A stretch of 64,000 bases of DNA from Dicaeum eximium (taxonomy: Eukaryota > Chordata > Aves > Passeriformes > Dicaeidae): positions 678,036 to 742,035 of the forward strand of contig VWZP01003802.1 of the NCBI GenBank assembly GCA_013396995.1, given 5' to 3'. The position numbers were made by a program, and so were the translations under genes. Positions 1 through 14,750 of the stretch are shown piece by piece (position 1 is the first letter of the stretch; every line of letters starts with the position of its first letter). The notes below the pieces were generated by a model. That model worked only from the letters and a program-made list of their open reading frames with translations. It had not been told where the DNA came from and made no database searches.

Positions 1-3000
1 GGAAAAGCTGCACACATGGAGCTTCCTCCAGCCCTCACCTCCTCAGAGCTGAGCAGAAGCAGGCTGAGGGCAAACAGAAATGCATAGCTGGAAGCTCCTT
101 TTCCCTGGAAATGCTATAAATGAGGAATGCAAAATAGGTAGAAAATGGGGAACAAATTCACAGTATGTACACAGAACAAATAGGTGGGCAGGAAAGGGAA
201 GGAAAATATAAAAATATTTTTAGAGGTATACAATTATAGGAATGACTAAAAAGGAATAAATGTAAAAATGAATGTTAAAAATGAGCAAAAAAAGGAAATA
301 TAGTAGCTGAAAGGGTGGACAAGATTGCATTTTTCAAGTTGGTAACTCCAGGTTTTCTTCTTCAAACTTGATCACTCTTCTTTCAGTGAAGGAAGCAATG
401 GAATACAAAGCTTGGTTACCTTAAAACAAGCTTTAAAGGCAGAGAAGAAAATTAAATGAGGGCTTTACTGGAGCTATTGTACATAGTTCATTCCATTTCA
501 GTTATTCAGCTCCTGCTCTCTGGCTCAGTCTTGTACTGCAGTGCCACACATGAACGCCTCCCACTTGACATCTGAAACTCTTGACACGTCCTTTCTCTTT
601 TAAAGGACCAGGCTTCATTATCCACAGAAAAACGAAACAGCTCATTAAAAAAACATTGGAAAAAAATAAAGAAAACACATTAGATATCTGGGGTTATTTT
701 TGGTTCATGCTCTTTGATGTGACTATCAAAAGTGGATTTATTATAAAGCTGGGGTTTTTTAATAGTCTTCCTGCTTAAGGATATATCAATTACTTACATA
801 TAGAACATTTCAAGGTTTAATGGTGTTATATTCTCTAATGAGAAACAAATTAAAAAGCATTCTATTGTTAGACATTTAATTTCTCTGGAAGTAAAGTTGG
901 AAATGTCCTATTTTGATTCTGTTAACAAGCAGATACTAAATAATAATTTTATGCTTATCTTTTTGTAGTGTTTTGGTTATAAAATATGCAAGATAAGTAC
1001 ACTATTCATAGGGAATGGCATGTCATTGACAGGAGAATGAAACAGATTGCTGTTCACAAACCCTTCTTTGATTTAAAGAACTAATGAAACATTTCCTTCT
1101 TGCACTAACCCTTGAAGATCCTCTAGCGCTAGAAGGCTGCAGCTGGAAGGGTATAAGGACACATCCTTAGGTGAAAATCAGTTCTTCAATTACTGATTCA
1201 AACTCCACCCTAACCCTTTTCTTCACTAATTGACTAGCTTATGAAACCAAAGTATTGCCCAGAGAAAAAGAGTCTCCATTAAAATTGATATTCAAAGTAA
1301 TTCTTATTGTCCCAACGGTTCTCAATGGACAGTGCAGAAATATATTCAAGAAAAAAAAAAGGCAATCAAAAAGAATTGAATGTTATAAATCTAAGTCTGT
1401 GTTAGCTAAGTGGTGATGTGAGGATGAGATTAGAGTCCCTCCTGAGTTTAAGTTCACACAAAGCACCAGCAGTAAGCAAACAGGGGTAACATCAGATTCC
1501 TGCTTGAACTTGTGCAATGATGCGCCAACCTCAGATCAGCAAAAAGGGCAAATATCCACATTGTAGAAAAATAGGAAGACCAGGCCTTGCAGCTAGTTTC
1601 AAAATTAGCACAAAGAGAATGCAGGAGAGTAAACACACATCCAGCTCTAAAGATGCTCCCTGAAGACAAGTTTGAAGCACACTGGTACAATGGTACAGTG
1701 TTAGCATTGCCAGTCTTAAATGCCTTGAACCAACATCATGATCAGTGCTGTCTAGCATTTCCATTTTTACAGGAACTATCAGCTCATTGTATTTAGGCAA
1801 ATTTTAGTTTCTCATTCATAAGTGGTAAGAATAATTAGAGAAGCAGGTAAATTGATCTCCATTGTACAACTCTCAAGTTCATTAAGCATCCACTTCATTG
1901 CTTTGCTGGATCAGAATCAGGAAGTTCAGCAGCTTCTAGACTTGGCCCTACAATAAGGTCAGAAGAGTACAGAAGTTTCAGTTTTTATTTTCTTCCTTTT
2001 AAACATGAATGTTTTAGAATGGTCTGTGCACTTAATGTCAGCCAGAATTTTGAGTAAACAACATTACACTTTGAATCATAAAAGCAATTCTACTGGTAGC
2101 TAGAGTCTTGAAACTGATTAAGTATACACATTTAGGTATTTGGAAGTATAGATTTAATGGCACTCTGTCCCAAGAGTCAGCAAGGATAGTCTTTGTAAGA
2201 TCCTACTTACCATACTTATTGAATGCAGTATGCATTTCAGCCATTTCAGGTTTAAAAGTAAACACATTTAGACTCATTTTCTTAAGAGGAAAAATGCATA
2301 TGCTGCATTTCAGGAGCAAAAGATGACATAGTACTGGAAGAAAGGCATTCCATCGTGCTTAGCACTTCTGAAAGTGCACTCCTCTCAATTTTGAGAAAAG
2401 TAGTGAATCCTTGCTTAATCTTTCTTAATAATCTTTCTTAACAGTGAAAGATCCTGCTGGTGGCTGAATGAAAGAATTGAGAAGGATAAGCCTCCCCTCT
2501 TCATGGCCACAATGATTAATGAACAGAGGCATGATGCTTTTGCTGGCAGCCAGGAGAGAAGGGTAGGGAAGGCAGGCTGTTCTCAGGGCAGGGAGGTAAG
2601 TTTATGTAGTTGTCAACTGGACTTCATTGTTTCTCAGGTTCAGCTGGCTACAGAGTTCCTTAGGAACATTTTTTCCAAGTGTTTTTCCTCTTTATAAACC
2701 CCACCGGGAGCTCTCTATTAGACAGCCATAAACTGCAGAAACCTGTCTTTCACTCCTTTTAAGATGCTGTACAGAGAATACCAAACCAACCTCCCAAAAC
2801 AGTCCCTCCCTTGACTGAAGCACGAAAAGAAAACAGGCAGAGAAACACAAGCAGTCAGCAACACTGTGAGCACAGCAGATTTTGTCCTTGGCATTCAAAA
2901 AGCACCAAAATTCAAGCGAGGATTCTAATCAGAGCTAACAAAGATGTGCTTTCTTTCTATTTCTCAATTTCATCATTTCATCAATCACTCTGCAACAGAA

Positions 3001-6000
3001 AGCCAAGCAAAAATGGGTTACAACCTCAGAAATAACCATCATCTTTCTAATTCCCTTCATTTCCTCTTTCTCTCCAATATACTAAGGATGCATCAGGACT
3101 TTTTACCAAAAACCAAAGCTTAACCACAAACTGTAGCCTGAAGTGATCCACTGACTTAATACACACCAAACTCCATGGAAATTTTGTCTGGTTACACACA
3201 GGCCGCTGCATATTCTGCTAAATCTCTCACAGTGCCTTCAACCACAGTTAAGGAGTGTCAGCACCATCTTGTGGCTTTCACTTTTGCACAGAATCCCCAG
3301 GAGTTGGTCAGTTTATGACCCCTCCATATTAAGACTTGCAACTGGAACACAAACTGTAAGAGTTAAAATGACATGTTGCATCTCCAGGGTCACTTTACAG
3401 TTTCCTCAGACTCTGAAGGCTGCTGGTCAGGATAAATGGATGGATCAGATGCTTGCTCTTCAGATTCAGCTATTTCCTCAAACTTTACAAACATTATTAA
3501 GTAAACAGAAACAGAAACATACTGCTTAGTTTTTCTTTCTTTAAATGGCTTTTGTTTCACGAGTCTAAACACAGTAAAATTTTTTACTCTCTTCTCCCAT
3601 ATTGTCCTCGTAGTTTTCCTCTGTTTAAACTCCAGTAAATCTCTACTCTCTTTGAAAATTAAGTAGTTCGTTTAGGTAAAAATCTTCTATCTCTTCTTCT
3701 GTAGTAAATACTTCACCTGAAACATCCCAGGCCTCCATTTGCTTTTTTTCATAGCTGCAGCCCACCTCCAATGAGTAGTTGAATTTAACTTCCTCTACTA
3801 TTTCTAGCTGAGGACTTGCAGCTTATAGGATAAAAAGAAAAAAATCCTGCTATGCACCGTAGCAAAATCTGCACCATTTTATTCCATAACTTTGCCCTTA
3901 TTCTGTTCCCAAAAACCATTCTTCTAAGTATCATTTTTTCTTCAGAGGAACAAATATAAATTCCTAGGCAGGCCAATATGATTCCTTTTATAGAATCCAG
4001 CTAATATTGGATCTACTTCCTTTGCATCTACCTTATCAAATAGATTTAATTGGAATCCTATACCACACTAGAAAGTAGGCAATGTCACAAATTATTTCTT
4101 TATATATGTTTTTTACTGTCATCGCACAATTTCAAACTTAAAAGCCGCACAAGACAAGACATCTGCAGAATCAAAGACTACATAGAAGTACTTACCTACA
4201 AATGAAGAAATACTTATAAAAATAATTTTATTTTTGTCAAATACAGCATTCACAGTAGGTGCAATGTCTTGCAGTGTAGTTACAAAATACACAGGTTTCA
4301 TGCCATGATTGCACATGCAAAATAAAATGAAGAGGTCACAGGAAATTATATAAATAAAAGAGGGGACACGAGCTGCAGCCAGCTTTCCAATACCTTTGAG
4401 GAATAAACCTGGAACACTCTTTCAGGTTTACTTATGGTTGCAGAAGTTGTGTACTATGATCATAATACTATTTTTTTCCAAAGTGTGTGTTTCTGTCTAA
4501 CTGTAAGACAAGCCCAGATGCATCCCTGGAGAGAGTCCATCTTGAATCCTCTGCATTTTCCCTGTCTCTGCTGTGAAGTACAAGCTCTCCTGAAATAGCT
4601 CTGCTCTGGACATTCACACACCAGGGACCAGGTCCAGACCAAGGAAAATAATGTAGCTGCCTACTTTACCTTTCAGTTGCTTTGCTGGGGTTTAGCAGCC
4701 TAAATGCAGTTTGGGGATTATGCCATTGAAGTAAGGATGGAGTAAGGTCCCATAACAGTGAAGAAGGGCAAATAAAGTAGTTCAGGTAATTACAGCCCCG
4801 TCAGCCAAACATTGATATTTGAAAAGAGATAGTGACAAATTAGTAAGTAAGCAATAAATCAAGCTGTCTTTAACCACCTTGAAGAAAACAAGATGATAAC
4901 AAAGAGTTGACATATTTGTCAGGAACAATTCATGGCAAATCAATATAATTGCTTTCAAAACAGCTGATCTAGCGTACAAGGGGACAGGTTCCTGTAATGA
5001 GGAAACAAGAGAAATACAGTCTAGATGAAGGTGCACTAATTTCAGATCAGAAGCAGTTGAATGAAATTATTCAGATTAATATTTTAAAAATGGGAATACA
5101 TTTCAAAAATACACAGATTTCTTATATCCAGTGTTTTAATGAATTATGGTATTTTGTATTTCTTTAACATTTGTAGCTGACACAAATCTGGCAGGTATTG
5201 TTCAGCTCCTGACTCAGTTCTACCCAGTGCAAATCTATTCATCTCAATCCAGCTGGTGTTGTCTAGCAAATCTTCTGGGTATTCTGGACTACAGTGTTCA
5301 AGGTAATTAAGCATTGAATAGTGATCATAAGAAGAGACAAAGTTAATCAGCAGGAACTCTTCATGACTCAGCTAAAAACCAATATCCAGTTATGAAATAC
5401 TTACCACAACGACCTTCCTCTCTGGTACTCCCTCACGAAGTTTCCAGGTTAGAAAATGAGCAAAGAATAACTCATGTTTTGTCCCATTCTAAACAGAAGT
5501 GTGGCTTTTAGTGACCAGAGCAATCCTCCCAAAACCCCATTATTTTGAATCACAACTAATACTAGACATTTAAAAATTCCCTTCCACTGTCCATGAAATT
5601 GATTAATTCTGGTGTCTATTATACTCCTATATCCAAGAACAAAATTTGACACTACTCTGTAAATTATCTAGCATTGCAAAACAAAAGCAAAACAAAATTG
5701 AGACTAACGTTTCAAGTAGGGTGCAAAGCACCCACTAAAACCAGCTTCAGATTTATCTCTTTCATACTGTGTATCAGAATACACAGAGGTTTTTTGCATC
5801 ATTATCTTGTTTTGAACATTGAAATCCAGCTCAGACATCGCCATGCACAGTTTATTACAAGGTCTCAAACATGCCCTGCTTGAATGGAAGCAGACAATTT
5901 TTCCATCATCAGTAGTTAAAAAAAGAATTCTTTTGAACTATAATATGTGTGCTGTGTGCATTCTATACTGGTGGTTTAGCATAGTTTATTTTTTAAAGAA

Positions 6001-9000
6001 TTTGCTACTAAAATGTTATAGAGAGTTTAATTGTAAACGCACAGACGAGAAGCAGCACGGTAAGCCTGTGGCATTCTTCTTCTGCATTTTGAGTTTCTGT
6101 AAATGATCTGATCAAGTAGTCTTGGACATAAAAGAGCTTGGATATAACTTTAAGATTTACCCTACCTCATTAATCTATCTGTTAGTTACCCTCTGTCTTT
6201 TCAAGAACCCCCCCATTTCAGCTGACGCTGTACTCTTGCCTGAGCTTCCACAGACATGCTGTATGCTGCAAACAAGCTTTTCTATCATGGCAAGACAGTC
6301 CCTGAAAACTGATGTAATTTAAAAAACTTGAGGAATCTTTGCATTAGTAGTGTTATAATGAAGCCCAGGGGTAGGGTTAACACTGGAGTTGCAGATGTGA
6401 TATCCAGCCTTAAGGAGTAGCTGCTGACACAACGCTGTTCTACCCCTGAGCAGTAATAGTAAAACATCCTGGTTACACGTGGTACCCTCTACTCTGCTGC
6501 AGGATAAAAAAATCCCACAGATTATAAATTGTTTCATTGGATACAGAAATTAAGATATTAATTATCAGGATGAAGAATGTACCTTCTTGTGCTAGAAGTT
6601 GTACTTTGAAGCAGCATCACCCTGCCCTGCTGAAAATGGACATTATTTCAGTGCTAACCTGACACCATGCTGCTTTTCAGTATGACATTTTCATAAACAT
6701 CTCAGTGTGAAATCTTCAAAGACCTTGTAGCTTCTTAAATTAGGGTGAAAATTAGGGCATTTGTATTTGGCTTGCTAATACACTATCCTAATGGTATCTT
6801 TGGCTGTATGCATCCATACTTTGGAGCTGGGAAATTGTTCTGCAATGCTAACAGGTCCTTATCAAGTTTTTCTGCTGTTTTATTATACCACTACTATTTT
6901 CTTTTATTTTAAATTAACATTTCTTCTCTTTTCTTCCCTTCTCCACAATATCACCTCTAGGCGTCAAGTGCCACCTCACTGTCCCAAAACCACTTCAAAT
7001 TAAAACCAGAGTTGTCACTCATCATGTGGGAAAAGTATCAAGTGTCTCACAGCAGTACAGTATTTGTATCAGTAGAACAGATGGTAATGTAAACCAAGAT
7101 GCAAATTAAGCCTACAGAATATAGTCACAGAATTCACACAATCAACATTGCATTGAAGAAGGAAGTGCATATTTACAAGGCTCCTAACTGGAAGCAGAAA
7201 AAAAGAGAAATGAAAGTCACAATATTAAACCCTTCTGAAGCTGTTCAGCATTTGTCCTAATGCTCCTGCTTAGCAAGAATCACCATTAAAGCAGATATTA
7301 GGAATGGTACTTGAAGTGCTGGAGCCTGGGATTTACAGCTACAATGAATGTTCAGTCAGGTTCACAGGATGAGCCATTAGATCAGAAAGTTCTGGGAAGG
7401 GACAAATAGGTTTTGATTTGATTTCAGCACCACCACAGTTTCAGGCTCATTATTTTTTGGAACTGGCAGAAATGTCTTCATCAGTTACACTGAATTACAT
7501 TAATGTACTGTGATACTTAAAATGAAAAGAGCAGTAACACAAACCACAGTAATACACATATCTGACTATCATTTTTACTACAGATTATATTCAGCCACTG
7601 TTGCCAGCAATTATTATAATTTTAAGAACTAGATCAGCACTAGGTATCCATACCAGCTCTAGGTATTTAGACTTTTCCAGCATTATGCCTTTCAATACTT
7701 GATCTACTAATACCTCACTCTCCATATAGACCATTCTTTTACCTGGCACTTAGGCAGAACCTTCTAATTCCTTCCACTTAGCAACCAACATAGGCAGCAG
7801 GAATTAAAATCTTTTTACAGGGGTTCAGTTAGGAAATGTATAGATGAGAGACTCATTGACAGCCAGAAAATTTCACTGAGCTCATGACCCACTTCCTATC
7901 ATCATTGTCATTAAGAACTCTCAGAGATAAATGCAACCAGACTGTGAGTCAAGTGATTTGTCCTGACTCCATCCACAACTCTTCACCAGCTGTCATCTTT
8001 CCATCAGACCCTGAGACCTCCAAACCTCAGTAGGAAAGAACACCACCAGTGACCAGCATGCTGCTGTTGCCTCTGATAGCTTCTGATAGATGCCAGCCTT
8101 TTAACAGGCTGGGAGCACAAGTGCATTCCCATGGATGTAATTGGATGTTCCTTGTACACCCTATTTGTGATTAGCCAGGTGCCAGTAGCATTTTGAACAC
8201 GACAGACATATGAGGGTTTCCTCCATCATGTGAAGTTTTATGACAGGCACAAAAGAGATGTCCTCAAATGCCTCCATAGGCAAACAGTTTTAAAGAAAAT
8301 GTACACTAATGGTATCATTGTTGCTGAAAACATCTTTGTTTCTGACACTTTGTTTCTGATACTTTTCAACCATGAGGGAAATTGTTAGTTTAAGGATTAC
8401 TTTGCATAACCATAAACCCTTTCATGATGTTTCTGTGGTTTGATCCTTATTTAGGAGCAATCAAAGTAATCTGGCAGCAGAAACAGCTGTTTATATTGAC
8501 CACAAAAATTGCTGATCAAACTAAGCTCAGACATGTGAAAAACAAATAATCACTTACCTGTGGAGTCTTGACTCAAAGTTTCTTGACTACTACTGCTGTA
8601 AGAAGGCACTGGAGTGATTGAAAGTGATGCTGGACAGGACAATGGACATGAGAAGTCATTTTGTGTGGCAAAACATTGACACACAGGAACACAGGCATCT
8701 TCAGGGACAGTGAGACCGAGGGGTGAGTTCCCATACACACACAGATTTTTCCAGCGAAGCAGTCCTATTGCAAGAGGGCCAACAGCTTCAGAACCTGGCA
8801 ACAAACACCTGGAGTTAAAACCTATGTCCTTGTATTGTACAGCTTATAATTTTGGACAAGGAAGCTATAGCAAGGTAATACTAATTCCTGTTTCAAATTA
8901 AATTTGTCTGTCCTCTGGAAAAGAATGGCATATTTTATTCTGGTCCATTATCAGTAATGTTCTTAAATGCTGGTGTAATGCTGAAAAAATATTTTAAGTT

Positions 9001-12000
9001 TGTGTCCTCCTTGTACTGAACAAGATACAATTAATATAAAATAAACCTTCTCATTTCAATGTGAATTCACAGATTGTGGTGGTATTGCTCATATCTGGAT
9101 TTCTGCTGGATCTCACTCATACAATACAATCTGAAGGTTTCCAAGTGAAATGGAAAGCCAACGTTGGAGTTTTAATTTTTTTTTTCCACCAACTTGCTGT
9201 GATTTTTTTGACCCCTGTGAGTTTCAGACCCCAGTGGAAATCAGGAAGTGGGAAACAGCATCTCACTGTCACAATGCACTTCTCTGTTCTTATGCTACAG
9301 TCCTCAGCAATTCTCTTATCCACCAATGAGTGATTTAAGATTCCTTCTGTCTATTTCAGATTTTCTTTTTGCACTTTCTGAAGATTCATATTCCATCTTC
9401 CTAAAAGCTCAACTGCATATGATATTGTGACACAAAAGCTAGGGTTTATTATGACACTATACCATAAGACAGTGGAGGAGAGATACCCTGAAAAGATTAT
9501 TCTGCTGCACATGATATTACCTCTGCTGCTTCACCAGCATCCCCTCCCAAAATACAGAAAAAGAAAAAAAATTACCAATAATGCAAAATAAGGGGACTTC
9601 TATATGTCTCTCCTACAAGTATTTTCTTAATTTTTAACTCTCATGTTTGTGAAACTTGCAAGACTAGGAGCATCTGAATACAAAATGTCCCATCTACATC
9701 CACAAAATTGGACTCTCAAATGCAGACAAATAAAACCTGTGATGGTCACACAATCACCCTCAGACTATTATGGCAACCCTCACAACAATACTACAAGTCT
9801 AATGTAGTCTTGGCTGCTGCACCAAGACAGGACTGAAATACAACATAGAAACTCACACCTCAGACATGATCATGCAATGAATTCCTGAATTCACCTGCAG
9901 AAAACCAAGTATGTAACAGTAGAGGAGGCCTGAATGGAACTGGTGACTCAGAAGTGGCTCATAAGTTCTGCAGGAGCAATATGAGAGTATCTAATTTAAG
10001 AGTCATTTCAGTTGCTCTAACCACATTTCTGTCACTTACTGTAACTAAGCATCGAAGTAAGCACCAGAAGAGCAGCAGTTGTCTAATGGTAGATCCCTTA
10101 AAAGGGAACAAAAGAACAGAGATTTTTCATCAGTTGTCTCAGAAGAGGAGCCTCTAGTAGTTAGGAAATAATCCCCTTTAAATAAGTGTGTGTGCCCTCA
10201 GAGCTATTTGAGTTTCCCACTAGACAGACAGACCCATACATCCAGGACTTTTCAAATGTGTCCACTCTAGAGAAAGAGCTCAGTGTCACTGCAAAAAATT
10301 CAGTGAACTGTACTAAAATAATGTTCAATACTAGACAGTATTGTTGTGGACATCACATTTAACAAAAACCTCCATCCTCCCTACTTTCATCTTTTTTTAA
10401 ATACAAAATTTTGGCTCGTGGCTTTTTTTAAATACAAATTGATGGATATTTTAGGGAGTTAACTGCCAATATATTGCTCTATTTCTCTTGCAAACATTCG
10501 GCACATTTGAGACCATCGATTTTACTGAACACGGAGCTTTGGCCAGCTAACTTAAAAGGACACAGGTTTTATTCCGTTTTCCTAGTTGTAATTTGGGTTT
10601 ATTTTAATACAGATACCCACAGATAAAGACTGTGATTATCCCATAGTGCTTGACTGCTTTATCATCAATGTTCAGGAAAATGGGAGCATTGAAATATATC
10701 TGTGTATATAGGATATTAAATTTATGGCTGTTTTTAACTGCCAATATATTAATGAAAAAATCCATAAAGATTTATGCTCATATTTTTAAAAACCCTTGCA
10801 GTCACTTCTTTGTCCAGTATAATTTCCTGTAAACATTGATTTTCACTTTTTCCAGTAAAGAGTCATTCCATAAACTCATTTGCAAGTACATGAAATTGAT
10901 AATTTCTGAGGAAAAAAAAAAAAACCAAAACACAAACAACAATGCATCTACATCACATCAAAGACACTTTTAGTTGTCTCATTTATCCATTCACCACTGC
11001 AAGGCTATTTTGTCTATATTAAAACCATTGGCTTAATTTTTACTTTTTATCTGTAAGAGAGCATATGCTGCAGCTGTAAGCATATTACACACAGAATCTG
11101 ATGCTGAAAAACTAAGCTAGACTATAAAAAGTTCATAATAGAACTGCTCAGCACTCTTGAGTGAAGATATGCTATCCAAGTTTTTTACTTTGTTTAATCT
11201 CATTAGTTACATCAGTTAGGAACAGCTTACACCATAACCATTTCAAGTAACCACATTAAAATAAATGCTCTAATTAAAGCAACACATATAGAAATGTGTA
11301 CGTATCAATGATATACATAAGTGTACCTAGATATGAAAATATATATATAAACCCACACATAGCCATGAAAGCATGAAAGTGTATGTATGAGAAGTGAAAG
11401 CAGTAGTTTTAAATTCTTGAATTGCAAAGCCATAACTGTTTCATTTGCAAAAAATTCTAGTTTCAGTTGGGGTCTTTTTAGAAGGGGGAAAAAGCTCCCT
11501 GAAAATTTTTCACTCAAAACAAAAAAAGCCACTTGAAAAATTTGTCAGAGTTCAAAGACATGGAATGCTTTGAAAATGCAAGGAATGCTGGCTAACCCTG
11601 CAGCTGTACAGACAGATGTGTTTAACTGCATGATCCATGCACAGGCTCTTTCTGCCTGTGCATTCAACTGACATAAAACCAGCAGCTGAACCAGAAGGCT
11701 CCAAAAAAGAGACTTTTGCAGTGGTTACACACCTTTTAAGTTGTACCAGAAATTTCAATCTTATAATAGCAAAGGAAAGCAGTACAAAGCTCTCAACAGA
11801 ACTTCACAAGATCAAGGCAGGGAAAGGGTTGCCTGAGATGTGCTGCAGGAGGCTCCTTAGCAGCCTAATAGAATCGAGGTTGGAAACGAGGACAACTATG
11901 AATCCACAATGTTCCAGCCACAAGCTTAATGCCATTCCCAGGTCTTTAGACATGCTTTGCAGGAAAACAAACACATGCACCCTCTATTAGCAATATAGAA

Positions 12001-12460
12001 ATGAAATTGTATAACTTGGGGTAATTTTTCCAAGTGAAGAGGACTGAAAGGGGCTCGATAGTCCCTCAGAGCATTGCAGAGGCAATGCTGTGAGGAGTAA
12101 ATAAAAACGAACATGGATACAAACCTGGCTACCCTAGTCCCCCAGATTTTCCTGTCAGGCAACCACTTTTTATGCATATGTTCCACTGTTAGACAGGTTT
12201 CCCTTTCTCCCTGCAGTTTTCTCTGAAGTGGTGGATTAGCATCTCTGAGTTTTCTCTCTGCTGGATCACCCCCAGCCTTGTTCTCTCACAGACAACACCA
12301 CATTCAAAAATTCTCCCTAAGAACCTACACTTTTGTATATCCTCCTGAAGCAGGAATACTCAAAAACAATCCCCTAATGCTCCTCTTCCTCCATAAATGC
12401 AGTAATGCTACACAGCAAGCACATAAGTCAGTAAACTCCTGCTTCTGCCTTATAACATAA

Positions 12461-12512
12461 CAAGCCAAAACTTAGAGAGACAAACACAAGCCAAAACTTG
12501 GAGAGACAAAAA
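12461..12512. repeat. Two-copy 26-bp tandem duplication
   Basis: The unit caagccaaaacttagagaga + caaaca at 12461-12486 is followed directly by caagccaaaacttggagaga + caaaaa at 12487-12512. The copies differ at 2 of 26 positions, so the duplication is fairly recent. Confidence 0.92.
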
Positions 12513-12783
12513 AATAACATACCTTGCACGGTCCAGGCATTTACCCTACCTGGGCTCCAGGGTGAGGTTGCTGCAGAGTGACAGCAGACTGTCTGTCCTG
12601 GCCTCTGCACCTCCAGACCTCCCCTGTTTCCTGGTGTCCTGGAATCCCCCATCCTGCTAGGATGCTTCTTTCTGCTGCTGCCCAGCCAGCACCTCTCACC
12701 TGTGCTCCTGCTGCCTCCTGAAGCCTGTATGGCACATGCTGGCCACATGTTAGAAGTGCAGTCTTGCCATTCAAAGGCTTGGG

Positions 12784-12844
12784 TTTTTGTTTTTTTTTCT
12801 TTTCTTTTCCCCTCCCTCCTCTCCTCTCTTCTCCCACTTCTCCA
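12784..12844. repeat. Pyrimidine tract
   Basis: Sixty bases of almost pure T/C (tttgttttttttcttttctt then cccctccctcctctcctctc). It explains the low-complexity ends of open frames in this stretch. Confidence 0.95.
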
Positions 12845-14750
12845 GCTAATCCTGATCTTCACAATCAGACACACCTTTCCCCTCCTGCAGCTGAAGTGGA
12901 GCAGGAGCTGCTGTCCTTTCACATGGCTGCTGCACCAGTCAGGCTGCTCCACAGGGAAACAGTTTTCCCCAGGGAGGTGGGAACAGAAAAAGGCACAAAC
13001 ACATTTGCAAAAACACACATATGTTTATTCACTCAACTCATTCTCACTGCTAAGCCCTCCCTGAGCTGTGGTAGTAAAACCAGACACAGCCCTTGCATAG
13101 AGAAATGAGGCTGCTGCAGGGTGGACCAAGTACATCTGCACAAAAGATTGGATGTTAAAAGGAATTGTTTATATGGGGAGAAATATTCACAATATAACAA
13201 AACAAATCCAAGTCCAAGAGAGTTCAGTGGCAAGTTTTACTGGCACATTTCCACCTGAGCTCCTGTCTCACCTCACCTGTTCAGAGCAGGAGGCAGAAAG
13301 CCCAACAGATTATCTGGGCCTGAGGTTAACTGCAGGTCAGGAGCCAGCCAGCTCCTTCACCAGTGCCATGGGAGGCAGACTGTGGCCACCTGAGTCACAG
13401 ACCCTGACACTTTCCTCCAAAAGCAATGGGTGGGCCAGTGTGCAACTTCCTAAAGCTCCCAGACCATCCCACTTAACCCCTGTAACAGTAACCTGAAATG
13501 CCTCAACATGCTAGGGAGGCAAAGCAGGACACCCTTTTCTCCCAGGGTAAAACTCCCCCAGCAGTATTAACTGCTCTTTTTATCCCGGGAGTCCAATTAA
13601 AAGCTCTGCAGTGCGGGGAAGGAGAGCAGAAGAGAGACAGGACCAATCCTGCCATCAGAGCTTGCCTTGTCACCTGCTCTGCTTGATTATCTGCCCTGAA
13701 AAAGGTTCTCCAGATTCTCTGACCCTTCCAAGAGGTTAAAGAATTGAGACATCTGGTTCCCAAATTTTGTTTCCTTTTTTGAAATAATCTGTTCTGAATA
13801 AACTGCTTTATTAATTTCTTTCCACTTAAAATATACATATTGGGAATAGATGACATACTGCTAACATGGCAAAAAAATTCACAATAACAGACTAAGAGTA
13901 CCAGTTCTTAAATAACCCTGCCCCCCAAACTATTAAGTCTATATCAGCATTTTGTAGTCTTGCATACTTCTGGTGTGTTTATAGGTATATTTAGCCAAAT
14001 GGGACGACAGTAATTACTTTCAAGAAATTCTGTTCCAGCTAAGCATATTTGACATTCACACACAGCATAAAACTGAAAGTGCATACGTGGGATTTTTTCA
14101 AAGTTAGGTTAAGCAGAAAAAGAGCTTTTAGCTTTTTGTTATCTATGTGTGCCCCAATTCAAACTTTTCAGCCTAACCTCTCCTTGTCCAGCTTTCAAAT
14201 ACTGGTGTTTGCTGGTAGACTGGCTAACACATAACCAGATACAAAGACCATGTTACATTAACAGGGATTTGATATGACTAAATTATTTTACATCCTAGCA
14301 ATCACTCCATCCTTTCCCCTTTGTAGAAAGGGAAGTATCCTTTAGCTGCCTCTCCTTGGAGCAGATATGCTGCCAAGGGTGAGCCAGATCTTCCATGGCT
14401 GTTATTAATTCATATCTGGATTGACAAAAACTGATTTTTATATGAACTTTTAGTAGAAAATAAAAAGTATACATGAAAATATTACGTGCAATGTGTTCTC
14501 ACGTTGCATTTGCTGACATGTGAGCAGTTCCCTTCATTTCCTTTCCTTCATGTTGTACAGCAGAAGGGAATATTCTCACTGCTTAGCTTTACTTAGCTGC
14601 TTTAGGAGATGAGCCTCCATAAGTTTCTCTCATAAATGAAGAGGGAAGGATCAACTGGAGTAATCTATAGTAAGATCAAAAGTCTAGCCTGTGAATAATT
14701 CTTGATAAGAGCTTTACTCTTATTTCCCATTAAGTAACAATACAGCACAA

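Noticed and set aside
4119..4316. Minus-strand frame around 4.2 kb with a GTAAGT donor
   Set aside because: The only acceptor in reach is weak, and continuing into the next candidate block gives a stop in the required phase. Not strong enough to list as an exon.
10037..10110. Splice-flanked block on the minus strand near 10.0 kb
   Set aside because: The open frame reads as a hydrophobic Leu/Cys string, and the more protein-like frame has an internal stop. Treated as chance.
12428..13018. A 196-codon minus-strand open frame
   Set aside because: It crosses the pyrimidine tract and the 26-bp duplication, has no recognisable domain, and overlaps plus-strand frames of similar length. Probably chance in a GC-richer patch.
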